Shown: positions 8,426 through 16,360, numbered from the stretch's first letter. The stretch: 37,982 bases of DNA from an uncultured Lachnospiraceae bacterium (GCA_934371505.1 CAKRNW010000005.1:1-37982); one strand, 5' to 3'. Notes: a model not told the origin generated them from the letters alone. Numbers and translations are program-made.

Positions 8426-10705
8426 ATGATACAGTTAGCAGACGGTGGGGCATTCCTGCTCCATGGTACAGAACTGGTGACTGACCCCGCGCAGATAAAG
8501 GCGCTGGGGTTGGATCAGGAACAGGCTCGTAAAAACACAATCGCTTACAACATTTTGAAGAATCACAATACCTCCGGCAACATGGAGAAGCTGAAGATTA
8601 AATTCGACAAACTGACTTCCCATGATATTACCTTCGTAGGTATTATCCAGACTGCCCGTGCATCAGGACTGACGAAATTTCCCATTCCTTATGTACTCAC
8701 CAACTGCCATAACTCCTTATGTGCGGTGGGTGGTACCATTAACGAGGATGACCACATGTTTGGTCTGACCTGTGCAAAGAAATACGGCGGTGTCTATGTA
8801 CCTCCTCACCAGGCAGTCATCCACCAGTTTGCCAGAGAAATGCTGGCAGGCGGCGGCAAAATGATTCTTGGCTCTGACTCCCACACCCGTTACGGTGCCC
8901 TGGGAACCATGGCAATGGGAGAAGGCGGACCGGAGCTGGTAAAACAGCTTTTATCTCAGACTTATGACATCAACATGCCAGGTGTCGTTGCCGTCTATCT
9001 CACCGGAGAGCCGGTAAAAGGTGTAGGTCCTCAGGATGTGGCACTGGCAACTATCGGTGCAGTATTTGGAAACGGCTATGTAAAGAATAAAGTTATGGAG
9101 TTTGTAGGACCCGGCGTGCATAACTTAAGTGCAGATTTCCGAATCGGCATTGATGTGATGACTACCGAGACCACCTGCCTGTCCTCCATCTGGGAGACGG
9201 ATGAGAAGATTGAGGAATTCTATGAGATTCATGGCAGAAAAGCGGATTATGCGAAGCTGCAGCCCGGTGATACCGCATATTATGACGGACTGATTACGAT
9301 TGATCTGAGCAAAATCCGTCCCATGATTGCCATGCCGTTCCATCCCAGCAATACCTACACCATCGAGGAGTTAAAGGCAAACCTGGATGACATTCTGGCA
9401 GATGTGGAGAAACGTGCGGCAGTATCTTTGGATGGTGCAGTGGATTTCACACTCCGTGACAAGGTAGTGGATGGCAAATTCATGGTAGACCAGGGTATCA
9501 TTGCCGGATGCGCAGGCGGCGGCTTTGAAAACATCTGTGCGGCTGCGGATATTCTGAAAGATAAATATATTGGAAATGACGGCTTTACCTTAAGCGTATA
9601 TCCCGCCTCCATGCCCATTTATATGGAACTCATCCGCAATGGCTGTGCAGCAGCCATTATGGAAACCGGTGCGGTGATGAAAACCGCATTCTGCGGTCCT
9701 TGTTTCGGTGCCGGAGATACCCCTGCCAACAACGCATTCAGTATCCGTCATTCCACCAGAAACTTCCCCAACCGTGAAGGCTCCAAGCTGCAGAACGGAC
9801 AGATTTCCTCTGTGGCACTGATGGATGCCCGCTCCATTGCAGCTACCGCAGCCAATAAGGGCGTGCTGACCGCAGCAACCGAGTTTGACGGGGACTTTGG
9901 TGTATACCAGTATCATTTTGATCAGAAGATTTATGAGAATCGTGTTTTTGATTCCAAGGGTGTGGCAGACCCCGACCAGGAAATCCAGTTTGGTCCCAAC
10001 ATCAAGGATTGGCCGAAGATGGGTGCCCTGCCGGAGAATCTGGTTCTCCGCGTGGTATCCGAGATTCATGACCCGGTAACCACCACCGATGAGCTGATTC
10101 CTTCCGGTGAGACTTCCTCCTACCGCTCCAATCCCCTGGGACTGGCAGAGTTTACCCTGTCCCGGAAAGACCCTGCCTATGTGGGACTGGCAAAGGAGAT
10201 TCAGAAGGCAGAAACCGCACGTATGGCAGGACAGCATCCCAGCGAGGCAAATGCAGATGTGAAACCGGTGATGCACACCGTCAAGAAGACCTTCGCCGAT
10301 GCAAGCCATGAAAATACCGGTTTTGGTTCCACAATTTTTGCAGTGAAACCCGGTGATGGTTCTGCCCGTGAGCAGGCAGCCTCCTGCCAGAAGGTATTGG
10401 GCGGCTGGGCCAATATTGCCAACGAGTACGCAACCAAGCGTTACCGCTCCAACCTCATTAACTGGGGTATGCTGCCCTTCGTGATTTCCGCAGGAGACCT
10501 TCCTTTCAAAAATAAGGATTATCTGTTTATCCCCCAGATTCGCAAGGCTGTGGAGGAGAAATGGGACAGCATTAAGGCATATACGGTGAATGTAGAGAAT
10601 GACAAACTGGTGGAGTTTACCCTGACTTTAGGGGAACTGACCGATGAAGAAAGACAGATCATCCTGAAAGGATGCCTGATTAACTACAACAGAGTGGATT
10701 GCTAA
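8426..10705 (+). CDS. Aconitase-family hydratase (YbhJ-like)
   Basis: A 759-residue member of the aconitase / isopropylmalate isomerase superfamily, which isomerises hydroxy-acids with a [4Fe-4S] cluster. The N-terminal part carries GSDSHTRYG (substrate/histidine block). The likely cluster cysteines are in AGCAGGG and the CGPCFG pair. The C-terminal swivel domain ends with a NWGMLPFVI block like the SLINFG region of aconitase. Sequence style is that of the YbhJ-like group usually annotated only as hydratase; the true substrate is unknown and citrate should not be assumed. Two ATGs are possible: 8420 is only 3 bases after AGGAG, while 8426 is 9 bases after, so 8426 was chosen. No other TCA gene is nearby. 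A terminator follows. Confidence 0.82.
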   Translation: MIQLADGGAFLLHGTELVTDPAQIKALGLDQEQARKNTIAYNILKNHNTSGNMEKLKIKFDKLTSHDITFVGIIQTARASGLTKFPIPYVLTNCHNSLCAVGGTINEDDHMFGLTCAKKYGGVYVPPHQAVIHQFAREMLAGGGKMILGSDSHTRYGALGTMAMGEGGPELVKQLLSQTYDINMPGVVAVYLTGEPVKGVGPQDVALATIGAVFGNGYVKNKVMEFVGPGVHNLSADFRIGIDVMTTETTCLSSIWETDEKIEEFYEIHGRKADYAKLQPGDTAYYDGLITIDLSKIRPMIAMPFHPSNTYTIEELKANLDDILADVEKRAAVSLDGAVDFTLRDKVVDGKFMVDQGIIAGCAGGGFENICAAADILKDKYIGNDGFTLSVYPASMPIYMELIRNGCAAAIMETGAVMKTAFCGPCFGAGDTPANNAFSIRHSTRNFPNREGSKLQNGQISSVALMDARSIAATAANKGVLTAATEFDGDFGVYQYHFDQKIYENRVFDSKGVADPDQEIQFGPNIKDWPKMGALPENLVLRVVSEIHDPVTTTDELIPSGETSSYRSNPLGLAEFTLSRKDPAYVGLAKEIQKAETARMAGQHPSEANADVKPVMHTVKKTFADASHENTGFGSTIFAVKPGDGSAREQAASCQKVLGGWANIANEYATKRYRSNLINWGMLPFVISAGDLPFKNKDYLFIPQIRKAVEEKWDSIKAYTVNVENDKLVEFTLTLGELTDEERQIILKGCLINYNRVDC

Positions 10706-10718
10706 ATTTACAACAGAG

Positions 10719-10751
10719 AAGGACACCGGCTGTAAAGCTGGTGTCCTTTTT
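10719..10751 (+). terminator. Terminator after the hydratase gene
   Basis: A 12-bp stem (10719-10730 with 10737-10748, one G-T pair), a 6-base loop and a run of T form a strong intrinsic terminator. Confidence 0.92.
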
Positions 10752-10791
10752 CTACGCGGTGCGCCTAGCGGCGCACATCGATAATCATAGT

Positions 10792-11055
10792 TTATTCTTC
10801 AATAATATGAATTTCCAGATAATCGAAATCAATTTCCTCAACGAAACTGTCCTGGGTGAAACGGGTCTTGCGATATCGCTTGAAGTCCCGGATATTACTG
10901 TCCAGCCATTGCGGCTCTGCCAGATTGAATTCCAGGCAGATCTTGGTGAGGGCGTGAAAGATTTTATGGGTACGGGTATCATCAGTGTCATCGTAGATTA
11001 CGGTATCCTGCGACAGATGATTGTTTTTCCAGATTTTACCCCACATACGGAACAT
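10792..11055 (-). CDS. Small conserved protein of unknown function
   Basis: An 87-residue protein starting MFRMWGKIWKNNHL. I recognise the style as a small family widespread in Lachnospiraceae but know no function for it. It is acidic at the end (FVEEIDFDYLEIHIIEE), has no signal peptide or membrane segment, and contains a KRYRKTRFTQDSF segment. Reality is supported by a GAGGT ribosome site 7-8 bases before the ATG and by a promoter with extended -10 box upstream on the same strand. A plus-strand reading across 10699-11106 covers the same bases and looks like a shadow. The gene converges on the hydratase. Confidence 0.78.
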   Translation of the reverse strand: MFRMWGKIWKNNHLSQDTVIYDDTDDTRTHKIFHALTKICLEFNLAEPQWLDSNIRDFKRYRKTRFTQDSFVEEIDFDYLEIHIIEE

Positions 11056-11120
11056 AAACGCTACCTCACTTTCTTATGCAGAAAACAGCAAGGGTTTTGC
11101 TGCTGAGCAAACAGAAAATT

Positions 11121-11149
11121 ATTATAACAGCTTGTCAAAAGAAAAACAA
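11121..11149 (-). promoter_or_regulatory. Promoter of the small minus-strand gene
   Basis: On the minus strand TTGTTT (complement of 11144-11149), 17 bases and a perfect TATAAT (complement of 11121-11126) with an extended TGT before it. In the leader, a short 6-bp hairpin followed by four T (about 11086-11103) could be a weak attenuator. Confidence 0.6.
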
Positions 11150-11178
11150 GGCATCTGCGTGCCGAAATAGGTAATATA

Positions 11179-11187
11179 TGCTATACT
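11179..11187 (+). promoter_or_regulatory. Extended -10 promoter of the alarmone synthetase gene
   Basis: TGCTATACT at 11179-11187 is a good extended -10 box; no -35 match is visible 17 bases upstream. Confidence 0.5.
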
Positions 11188-11217
11188 GAATAATATAAGG
11201 TGAAAGGAAATTATGTT

Positions 11218-11856
11218 ATGGAATTTGTACCAAGTCGCGACAATGAAGTGGATAACTGGAATGAAGTCATTCTCGTATACTCCTCTGCCCTGAAACAGAT
11301 CGAGACCAAACTGGAGATTTTAAATGATGAGTTTCAGCATGTACATCAGTATAATCCTATTGAGCATATCAAATCCCGTCTGAAAACATCGGAGAGCATC
11401 GTGCGCAAATTAAAAGGGGATGGCCACGAGGCAACCATTGAAAATATGGTGAAGTATGTGAATGACATTGCAGGGATTCGACTGATCTGTTCTTTTACTT
11501 CCGATATATATAAGCTGGCGAAAATGATTGCCAATCAGCAGGATGTGACATTGCTTTCTGTCAAGGATTACATAGCCAAGCCAAAACCCAGTGGGTATAA
11601 AAGCTTTCATATGATTGTTACTGTTCCGGTATACCTGTCGGATCGTATTGTGGATGTGAAGGTGGAAATTCAGATCCGTACCGTTGCTATGGATTTCTGG
11701 GCAAGCCTGGAGCATAAGATCAACTATAAATTTGAGGGGGATGCACCGGAACATTTAAAAAAAGAACTGGTGGAATGTGCAAGAATGGTGTCGGATCTGG
11801 ATGCCAGAATGTTGTCCTTAAATGAGGAAGTACAGAACTACCGAAAAGAGTCCTGA
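11218..11856 (+). CDS. Small alarmone synthetase, (p)ppGpp synthase (RelQ type)
   Basis: Makes (p)ppGpp from ATP and GDP or GTP, a stress and starvation signal. The 212 residues match RelQ/YjbM (about 211) and hold only the synthetase domain, with no hydrolase, TGS or ACT part. Family blocks in order are IKSRLKTSESIVRKLK, DIAGIRLIC, KPSGYKSFH and EIQIRTVAMDFWASLEHK. The C-terminus is helical, as in the tetrameric RelQ group. GTG at 11200 is in frame, but the ATG at 11218 has an AAAGGA site 9 bases before it and leads directly into the conserved N-terminus. It appears to be a single-gene unit; a 7-bp hairpin without a T-run follows at 11867-11892. Confidence 0.92.
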   Translation: MEFVPSRDNEVDNWNEVILVYSSALKQIETKLEILNDEFQHVHQYNPIEHIKSRLKTSESIVRKLKGDGHEATIENMVKYVNDIAGIRLICSFTSDIYKLAKMIANQQDVTLLSVKDYIAKPKPSGYKSFHMIVTVPVYLSDRIVDVKVEIQIRTVAMDFWASLEHKINYKFEGDAPEHLKKELVECARMVSDLDARMLSLNEEVQNYRKES

Positions 11857-11947
11857 AATGAGGAGTGCCCAGGCACCTTTCAGCACCTGGGCTATTATGA
11901 AAAAATTTATCTTGTTTCCTTTGAACTGATTTAAGTATAGCAATTCT

Positions 11948-11968
11948 TTATGAACAAATTATGAACAA
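11948..11968. repeat. 11-bp-phased direct repeats, possible regulator site
   Basis: TTATGAACAA occurs at 11948-11957 and again at 11959-11968. The following two 11-base units (to about 11990) keep a looser AAAAC / TAAAC pattern in the same phase. One-turn spacing is typical of tandem response-regulator sites. The binding protein is unknown. Confidence 0.45.
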
Positions 11969-12031
11969 GATGTAAAACTATAGTAAACTCTGCTTAAAAC
12001 GGAAAAAGAATAAAAGGTATATTTATACATA

Positions 12032-12133
12032 ATGCACAAAAGGAAAGAAGGAAAACCGGGTAAGCTTTTGGATTGCATTGACAAAAAACAGGAAAAATGC
12101 CAGAATAAAGGAAATTGCTACTGGAACGAATGA
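12032..12133 (+). CDS. Possible 33-residue cysteine-containing peptide
   Basis: An open frame beginning MHKRKEGKPGKLLDC and ending with CQNKGNCYWNE gives a basic front, three cysteines (C-x7-C-x5-C) and an aromatic tail. AAAGG lies about 13 bases before the ATG, which is far. The next gene's predicted promoter lies inside it. No family was recognised. It may be chance. Confidence 0.25.
   Translation: MHKRKEGKPGKLLDCIDKKQEKCQNKGNCYWNE
12078..12106 (+). promoter_or_regulatory. Sigma-A-like promoter of the coiled-coil gene
   Basis: A perfect TTGACA at 12078-12083 and CAGAAT (4 of 6) at 12101-12106 are 17 bases apart, placing the start near 12113. Confidence 0.5.
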
Positions 12134-12161
12134 ACAGTAACATGTGGAAAGGATAGACGGC

Positions 12162-12770
12162 ATGGATATATTTATGGATAAGCTGGCACAACGGGTGAAT
12201 GCTCAGGAGATGATCAAGGCAAATTCCGAGGCGGATACAGCCAGAATGGAGCAGCTGCAGACCCAGGTGGACAGATATGAAGCAGGCTTGCAGGATATGC
12301 AGAATTGCAATGCAAAGAGTGCAGAACTGTCGGCGGAGATGAAGACAGGATTAAATGCAATGCTTGGGCAAATGGAAGATACCATGGAAAAGATGGAAGA
12401 CTCCGTAGAAAAGATGGATGGTTCCGTTGCAAAAATGGATCATTCTGTGCAGCAGATGGATGAGCTTGTTCAAAAAATGGAAGAAAATTCTCCCCAGCTT
12501 CCCAATAAAGAAGAAATGGCAGAAATGTTTCGTCAATCTGATGACTTTACCCACCGTGAGGATGTGAAAGTATATCGCAATGTGCAGGCATCTATTGTGG
12601 AAGAGAATGAAAAACAGACTGCAAGGGTAGAAGAACTGATGAAGCTTTCCAACGGAAAGCTGGCGGGGAAAACTACGGCAGCATTGATTTTTTCTGTTCT
12701 TGCGTTTGTGGCAGCAGCCGGAACCCTGGCATTACAAATCCTTCAGATGCTCAATTTCAAACTTTTCTAA
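12162..12770 (+). CDS. Coiled-coil protein with C-terminal membrane anchor
   Basis: Function not recognised. The 202-residue protein begins MDIFMDKLAQRVNAQEMIKA, a style seen in other Lachnospiraceae proteins of unknown role. Residues 71-110 form a strict heptad: Met at 71, 78, 85, 92, 99 and 106, with Met or Val at 75, 82, 89, 96 and 103, so a long a/d-type coiled coil is likely. Near the C-terminus a hydrophobic stretch (about AALIFSVLAFVAAAGTLAL) ends the chain, giving a tail-anchored topology with the coil in the cytoplasm. An AAAGGAT site lies 7 bases before the ATG; a GTG at 12144 is in frame but overlaps this site. The flavin reductase follows 25 bases later and may be co-transcribed. 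Confidence 0.8.
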   Translation: MDIFMDKLAQRVNAQEMIKANSEADTARMEQLQTQVDRYEAGLQDMQNCNAKSAELSAEMKTGLNAMLGQMEDTMEKMEDSVEKMDGSVAKMDHSVQQMDELVQKMEENSPQLPNKEEMAEMFRQSDDFTHREDVKVYRNVQASIVEENEKQTARVEELMKLSNGKLAGKTTAALIFSVLAFVAAAGTLALQILQMLNFKLF

Positions 12771-12795
12771 AAGACAGGGATAACGAGGTGATAAC

Positions 12796-13368
12796 ATGGC
12801 AAAGCAACTATGGAAACCAGGCAATATGCTGTATCCCGTTCCCGTGGTCATGGTCAGCTGCACGGATGGAAAAGGGCAGGATGATATCATCACAGTAGCA
12901 TGGGCAGGAACCATCTGCTCAGATCCGGCTATGCTTTCCATTTCAGTCCGCCCCCAGCGCTATTCCTATTCCATGATAAAGGATACAGGAGAGTTTGTGG
13001 TGAATCTGGTGACAAAGGAGCTGGTATTTGCCACGGATTACTGTGGAGTCAGATCCGGCAGGGATGTGGACAAATTTAAAGAGATGAAACTCACCAGATG
13101 GAAATCAACCTATATAGATGCTCCCGGAATTGCCGAGAGCCCTGTGAATCTGGAATGCAAAGTGACGAAATCCGAACTGTTGGGAACTCATGAAATCTTT
13201 CTTGCCAGGATTCTGGGTGTGACGGTGGATGATAAATACATGGATGAATACGGTAAATTCTGGCTGAACAACAGTGGTTTGGTAACCTATTCCCATGGAG
13301 AGTATTATGCACTGGGCGAAAAACTGGGCAAGTTTGGTTATTCGGTACAAAAGAATAAAGCAAAGTAA
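12796..13368 (+). CDS. Flavin reductase-like / flavoredoxin family protein
   Basis: A 190-residue FMN-binding split-barrel protein of the flavin reductase domain family. It reduces or carries flavin electrons; the partner is unknown. Typical blocks are PVVMVSCTDGKGQDDIITVAW near the start (flavin contact region), the SVRPQRYSYSMI segment, FVVNLVTKEL, and the terminal YYALGEKLGKFGYS. No signal peptide or membrane span is present. GAGGTG lies 6-7 bases before the ATG. The stop codon directly abuts the stop codon of dinB on the other strand, and the terminator for this gene lies inside dinB. Confidence 0.88.
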   Translation: MAKQLWKPGNMLYPVPVVMVSCTDGKGQDDIITVAWAGTICSDPAMLSISVRPQRYSYSMIKDTGEFVVNLVTKELVFATDYCGVRSGRDVDKFKEMKLTRWKSTYIDAPGIAESPVNLECKVTKSELLGTHEIFLARILGVTVDDKYMDEYGKFWLNNSGLVTYSHGEYYALGEKLGKFGYSVQKNKAK

Positions 13369-14658
13369 TCAGTCCGCAGTGGAGTTTTTCATTGCGGATT
13401 TTTTATCCAATAAACTCCCCCGGGTGATGGCGGATGCTCCATAGCGCTCCCGGATGGAATCCAGTGCCTGATTCAGCTTGCGCTGTTTTTCGGCAGAAGG
13501 AGTTTTCGCAGGAGCAGCAGCTTCGTGACAGAGATCCGGCATCCCTTCCATATAAGAAAACAGATCCAACTGTTCCGGGGCATCGGCATCCTCCAGACGA
13601 CTGGTACGCACCCCAAGGAGACGCACCGGATCACCACTCCAGATTTCAGCAAAAAGCTGGCAGGCAGTCTTATAGATGATGTCGGTACTGTTGCTGGCAT
13701 GTTCCAGAGTGGTCTGATGAGAGGACATGCGGAAATCACTATATTTAATCTCGACGCTGATCATAGAAGCTCTTTTGCCGGCTTGACGAAGTCTTCTGCA
13801 TACAGACTCGGAGAGGATAAGAAGCTCCCTATGCGCCGCATCGCAGGTGACCACGTTTTGGCTGAAGGTGGAGGAATTTCCGATACCCTTGGCATCTTCC
13901 CGGACGGATAAAACCCGGCTGTCATCCACGCCATTGGCGAATTCCCAGAGTGTGTGGCCATGGCTTTTTAAATGTAATTCCAAAATATGCACATCTGCCC
14001 TGGCCAGATCTCCAATGGTGAGAATTTCCAGCTTACGCAGAGTGTCCACACTGGAAGCACCGCAGGAGAAGAGGCGGGAGACCGGAAGAGGCCACATTTT
14101 TTCCTGGATTTCCCAGGAATATAAGGTGTGGACTTTATCCGGTTTCTCGAAATCGGATGCCATTTTAGCTAAAACCTTACGGTTTGAAATCCCCACATTT
14201 ACCGTAAAACCGAAACGATTCCGTACGGTGTCCTTAATCATGGAAGCTGCGGATACCGGATCGGGGAATTGATGACAGATGGGGGTGTAATCCAGATAGC
14301 ACTCGTCAATGCTCACCTGTTCAATATCCGGACAGACAGATTTTAAATACGCCATCAGCTCATGACTTCGCCGGCTGTAAAGAGCGTGGTCAGGCTTGTG
14401 CATGGCAAGCCCCGGACATTTGCGCAGGGCTGTCATCACCGGTTCGCCGGTTTTGATATGGTAAGCTTTGGCAGGGATGGATTTTGCCAGTACCACACCA
14501 TGACGGCTCTGGATATCTCCACCGATAATAGAAGGAATGGTGCGCAGATCCACTTCTGAACCTTTATCCAATTCATCCAGGGCTGTCCAGCTTAGGTAGG
14601 CTGAGTTGACATCAATATGAAAAATAATGGATTTATCGTTGCCTTTCATGCTCATCAT
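13369..14658 (-). CDS. dinB: DNA polymerase IV (Y-family)
   Basis: A Y-family translesion polymerase of about 429 residues, acting at stalled forks. The palm carries FHIDVNSAYLSW with the first catalytic Asp, and SIDECYLDYT at about 116-125 with the Asp-Glu pair. VGISNRKVLAKMASD and the helix-hairpin-helix region follow, and the little-finger domain ends about residue 360. The tail holds a DLFSYME segment that resembles a beta-clamp-binding motif of the QLxLF type (QLDLF). Three close ATGs (14658, 14655, 14649) are possible. GAGAG stands 1, 4 and 10 bases before them, so 14649 is as likely as the one given. No LexA-type box was seen. Confidence 0.93.
   Translation of the reverse strand: MMSMKGNDKSIIFHIDVNSAYLSWTALDELDKGSEVDLRTIPSIIGGDIQSRHGVVLAKSIPAKAYHIKTGEPVMTALRKCPGLAMHKPDHALYSRRSHELMAYLKSVCPDIEQVSIDECYLDYTPICHQFPDPVSAASMIKDTVRNRFGFTVNVGISNRKVLAKMASDFEKPDKVHTLYSWEIQEKMWPLPVSRLFSCGASSVDTLRKLEILTIGDLARADVHILELHLKSHGHTLWEFANGVDDSRVLSVREDAKGIGNSSTFSQNVVTCDAAHRELLILSESVCRRLRQAGKRASMISVEIKYSDFRMSSHQTTLEHASNSTDIIYKTACQLFAEIWSGDPVRLLGVRTSRLEDADAPEQLDLFSYMEGMPDLCHEAAAPAKTPSAEKQRKLNQALDSIRERYGASAITRGSLLDKKSAMKNSTAD
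13373..13404 (+). terminator. Flavin reductase terminator inside the dinB 3' end
   Basis: TCCGCAGTG (13373-13381) pairs with CATTGCGGA (13390-13398), one G-T pair, followed by six T on the plus strand. The whole hairpin is also the last codons of dinB read on the minus strand. Confidence 0.75.
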
Positions 14659-14664
14659 GCTCTC

Positions 14665-14693
14665 AGTATACCACGAATCCTTTACAAGAGGAA
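14665..14693 (-). promoter_or_regulatory. Possible dinB promoter
   Basis: On the minus strand TATACT is the complement of 14665-14670. The -35 position, complement of 14688-14693, is TTCCTC and poor. The predicted start falls on the first ATG of dinB. Confidence 0.35.
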
Positions 14694-14709
14694 TGTTTGC
14701 TGTTACAAT
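14681..14709 (+). promoter_or_regulatory. Sigma-A-like promoter of the M23 gene
   Basis: TTTACA (14681-14686), 17 bases, TACAAT (14704-14709). The predicted start, near 14716, is almost at the ATG (14718), so the message would be nearly leaderless. Confidence 0.6.
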
Positions 14710-14717
14710 GAGACAGT

Positions 14718-16316
14718 ATGAAAACACGAGAGAAAACATATAATACTAGAAAAATACGTTACACATATATCAAGGCTGCCTTATTTATAAGTGCAGTCAG
14801 TGCATTTTTTCTGCCCGCCTTTTGTCCTTTTGAGCACACGGGTGATAACATGTTTACCATGTATGTCAATGGAGAACAGGTAGGAACCGTTGCAAATGAA
14901 GAGACCGCTCAGAGTCTGCTGATCCAGGCACGTAAACAGATCGCAGCCGACTCTGAGGAACTGGTATTGATGGAGGTCGATTCCCGTTTAGAGGGAAAAG
15001 AAGTCATCTGGGGACAGGTGGATGAAGAAGGCAGGGTGCTTGATCATATTGTAACCACACTGAAGAAGGATCATAAAGAAACCCTGCAGCGCTCCTACAT
15101 GGTGCGTGTGGGCAATTATACCGTCAGCCTTGCCAATACCGGTGAAGTGGAACGGCTTTTAGACAGCGTACTGGGCAAATACGATGAGGAAAAACGCTTT
15201 CATGTACAGCTGACAGCAGATTGTGACAGTGAATTGAATGTACTGACGACACAGGTGTACAGCGATGAAGAACAAAAGGAGATGGAAGCCTCTACCCAAC
15301 AGACGGAGGTTTTTCAGAGAGCCGGCGTGGGTCAGAATATGGCAGAAGCAATGGCACAGACAGAGCCGGTCACTGAGAAAAATTTTCAGGACTATGATCT
15401 TGGTCTGATCTCCATGGATTTTGCAGACAAAGTGGAGGTGGTGGAAGCCTATCAGCCGGAGGCAGAGCTGACTCCCATTCAGGATGCAGTGGATGCGGTA
15501 TGTGCAGATCAGGAAGTAAAGACTACCTATGCGGTGAAGTCGGGAGATACCCTGTCAGAGATTTCTCTGACCACCGGCGTTCCGCTGGACAAGATCATCG
15601 AGATGAATGATACCTTGGACAATGAAAACTCCATCATCCGGGCAGGGGAAGAACTGGTGGTAACCATTACCGAACCGGGAATCTCCGTAGTCCGCACAGA
15701 GCAGAAATTCTACGCAGAGGATTACGATGAGGATATTGTTTATGTACCCAATGATGAATGGTATACCTATCAGACCAAGGTGTTACAGCAGCCCTCTGCC
15801 GGACACAGGGAAGTAGTGGCAACGGTCACCTATCGCAACGACCGGGAGGAAAGCACCGAAATTCTCATGGAAAATGTGGAACTGGAAGCGGTTGCCAAGA
15901 TTGTGGAACGAGGTACCAAAATTCCGCCTACTTACATGAAACCTTTGTCCGGTGGACGTATTACCTCCCAGTTTGGTCCCAGAAAGGCACCGAAACGAGG
16001 AGCAAGCACCTATCATAAGGGGGTAGACTATGCGACACCTACCGGAACTGCTGTTATGGCATCTGCTGCAGGAACTGTGGTAAAGGCCGGATGGGGAAGC
16101 GGATACGGTTACGTTGTTTATATCCAGCATTCGGATGGAAGACAGACTCGTTACGGACATTTAAGCAAGGTTCTGGTATCAGCGGGACAGACGGTTTCCC
16201 AGGGACAGAAGATTGCCCTAAGCGGAAATACCGGAGTCAGCACGGGACCTCACCTTCACTTTGAAATGCTCATCGGAGGCGTGCAGGTTAACCCGCTGAA
16301 ATATCTGAGTTATTAG
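14718..16316 (+). CDS. LysM/G5/M23 peptidoglycan peptidase
   Basis: A 532-residue secreted or membrane-anchored cell-wall protein. Residues about 14-35 form a signal-anchor (IKAALFISAVSAFFLPA). A long N-terminal region of unknown fold follows. LysM at about 268-314 (YAVKSGDTLSEIS) binds glycan, G5 lies at about 316-395, and the M23 zinc endopeptidase at about 410-530. Zinc ligands are seen as HKGVD (H433, D437) and HLH (H512, H514), so the enzyme looks active. This set is usual for Firmicute enzymes that cut peptide cross-links during growth or sporulation; which one is not clear. No Shine-Dalgarno stands before the ATG. It is divergent from dinB and followed by murA. Confidence 0.9.
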   Translation: MKTREKTYNTRKIRYTYIKAALFISAVSAFFLPAFCPFEHTGDNMFTMYVNGEQVGTVANEETAQSLLIQARKQIAADSEELVLMEVDSRLEGKEVIWGQVDEEGRVLDHIVTTLKKDHKETLQRSYMVRVGNYTVSLANTGEVERLLDSVLGKYDEEKRFHVQLTADCDSELNVLTTQVYSDEEQKEMEASTQQTEVFQRAGVGQNMAEAMAQTEPVTEKNFQDYDLGLISMDFADKVEVVEAYQPEAELTPIQDAVDAVCADQEVKTTYAVKSGDTLSEISLTTGVPLDKIIEMNDTLDNENSIIRAGEELVVTITEPGISVVRTEQKFYAEDYDEDIVYVPNDEWYTYQTKVLQQPSAGHREVVATVTYRNDREESTEILMENVELEAVAKIVERGTKIPPTYMKPLSGGRITSQFGPRKAPKRGASTYHKGVDYATPTGTAVMASAAGTVVKAGWGSGYGYVVYIQHSDGRQTRYGHLSKVLVSAGQTVSQGQKIALSGNTGVSTGPHLHFEMLIGGVQVNPLKYLSY

Positions 16317-16332
16317 AGAGCATATCGGACTA

Positions 16333-16360
16333 TTTACAAATGAGAAAAATATGCTATAAT
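16333..16360 (+). promoter_or_regulatory. Promoter of murA
   Basis: TTTACA (16333-16338), 16 bases, perfect TATAAT (16355-16360) with an extended TGC before it. Start expected near 16367. Confidence 0.75.

Larger units (their letters stand above)
11857..12161. other. 305-base intergenic region
   Basis: It holds a weak hairpin after the alarmone synthetase gene (11867-11892), two 10-bp direct repeats with 11-bp phasing (11948-11968) and looser copies of the same pattern to about 11990, a possible 33-codon reading frame (12032-12133) and a sigma-A-like promoter (12078-12106). Nothing else was recognised. Confidence 0.7.

Noticed and set aside
9590..10309. 239-codon minus-strand open frame
   Set aside because: Antisense to the hydratase with its conserved CGPC region; protein composition is that of a shadow frame.
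10759..10776. GTGCGCC/GGCGCAC hairpin as a terminator for the minus-strand gene
   Set aside because: The stem is good but it is followed by CGCGTAG and A residues on the minus strand, not by T.
10699..11106. Plus-strand frame of 135 codons after the hydratase
   Set aside because: It starts within the hydratase stop region, runs through a strong terminator and covers the minus-strand gene, which has a better start, promoter and protein character.
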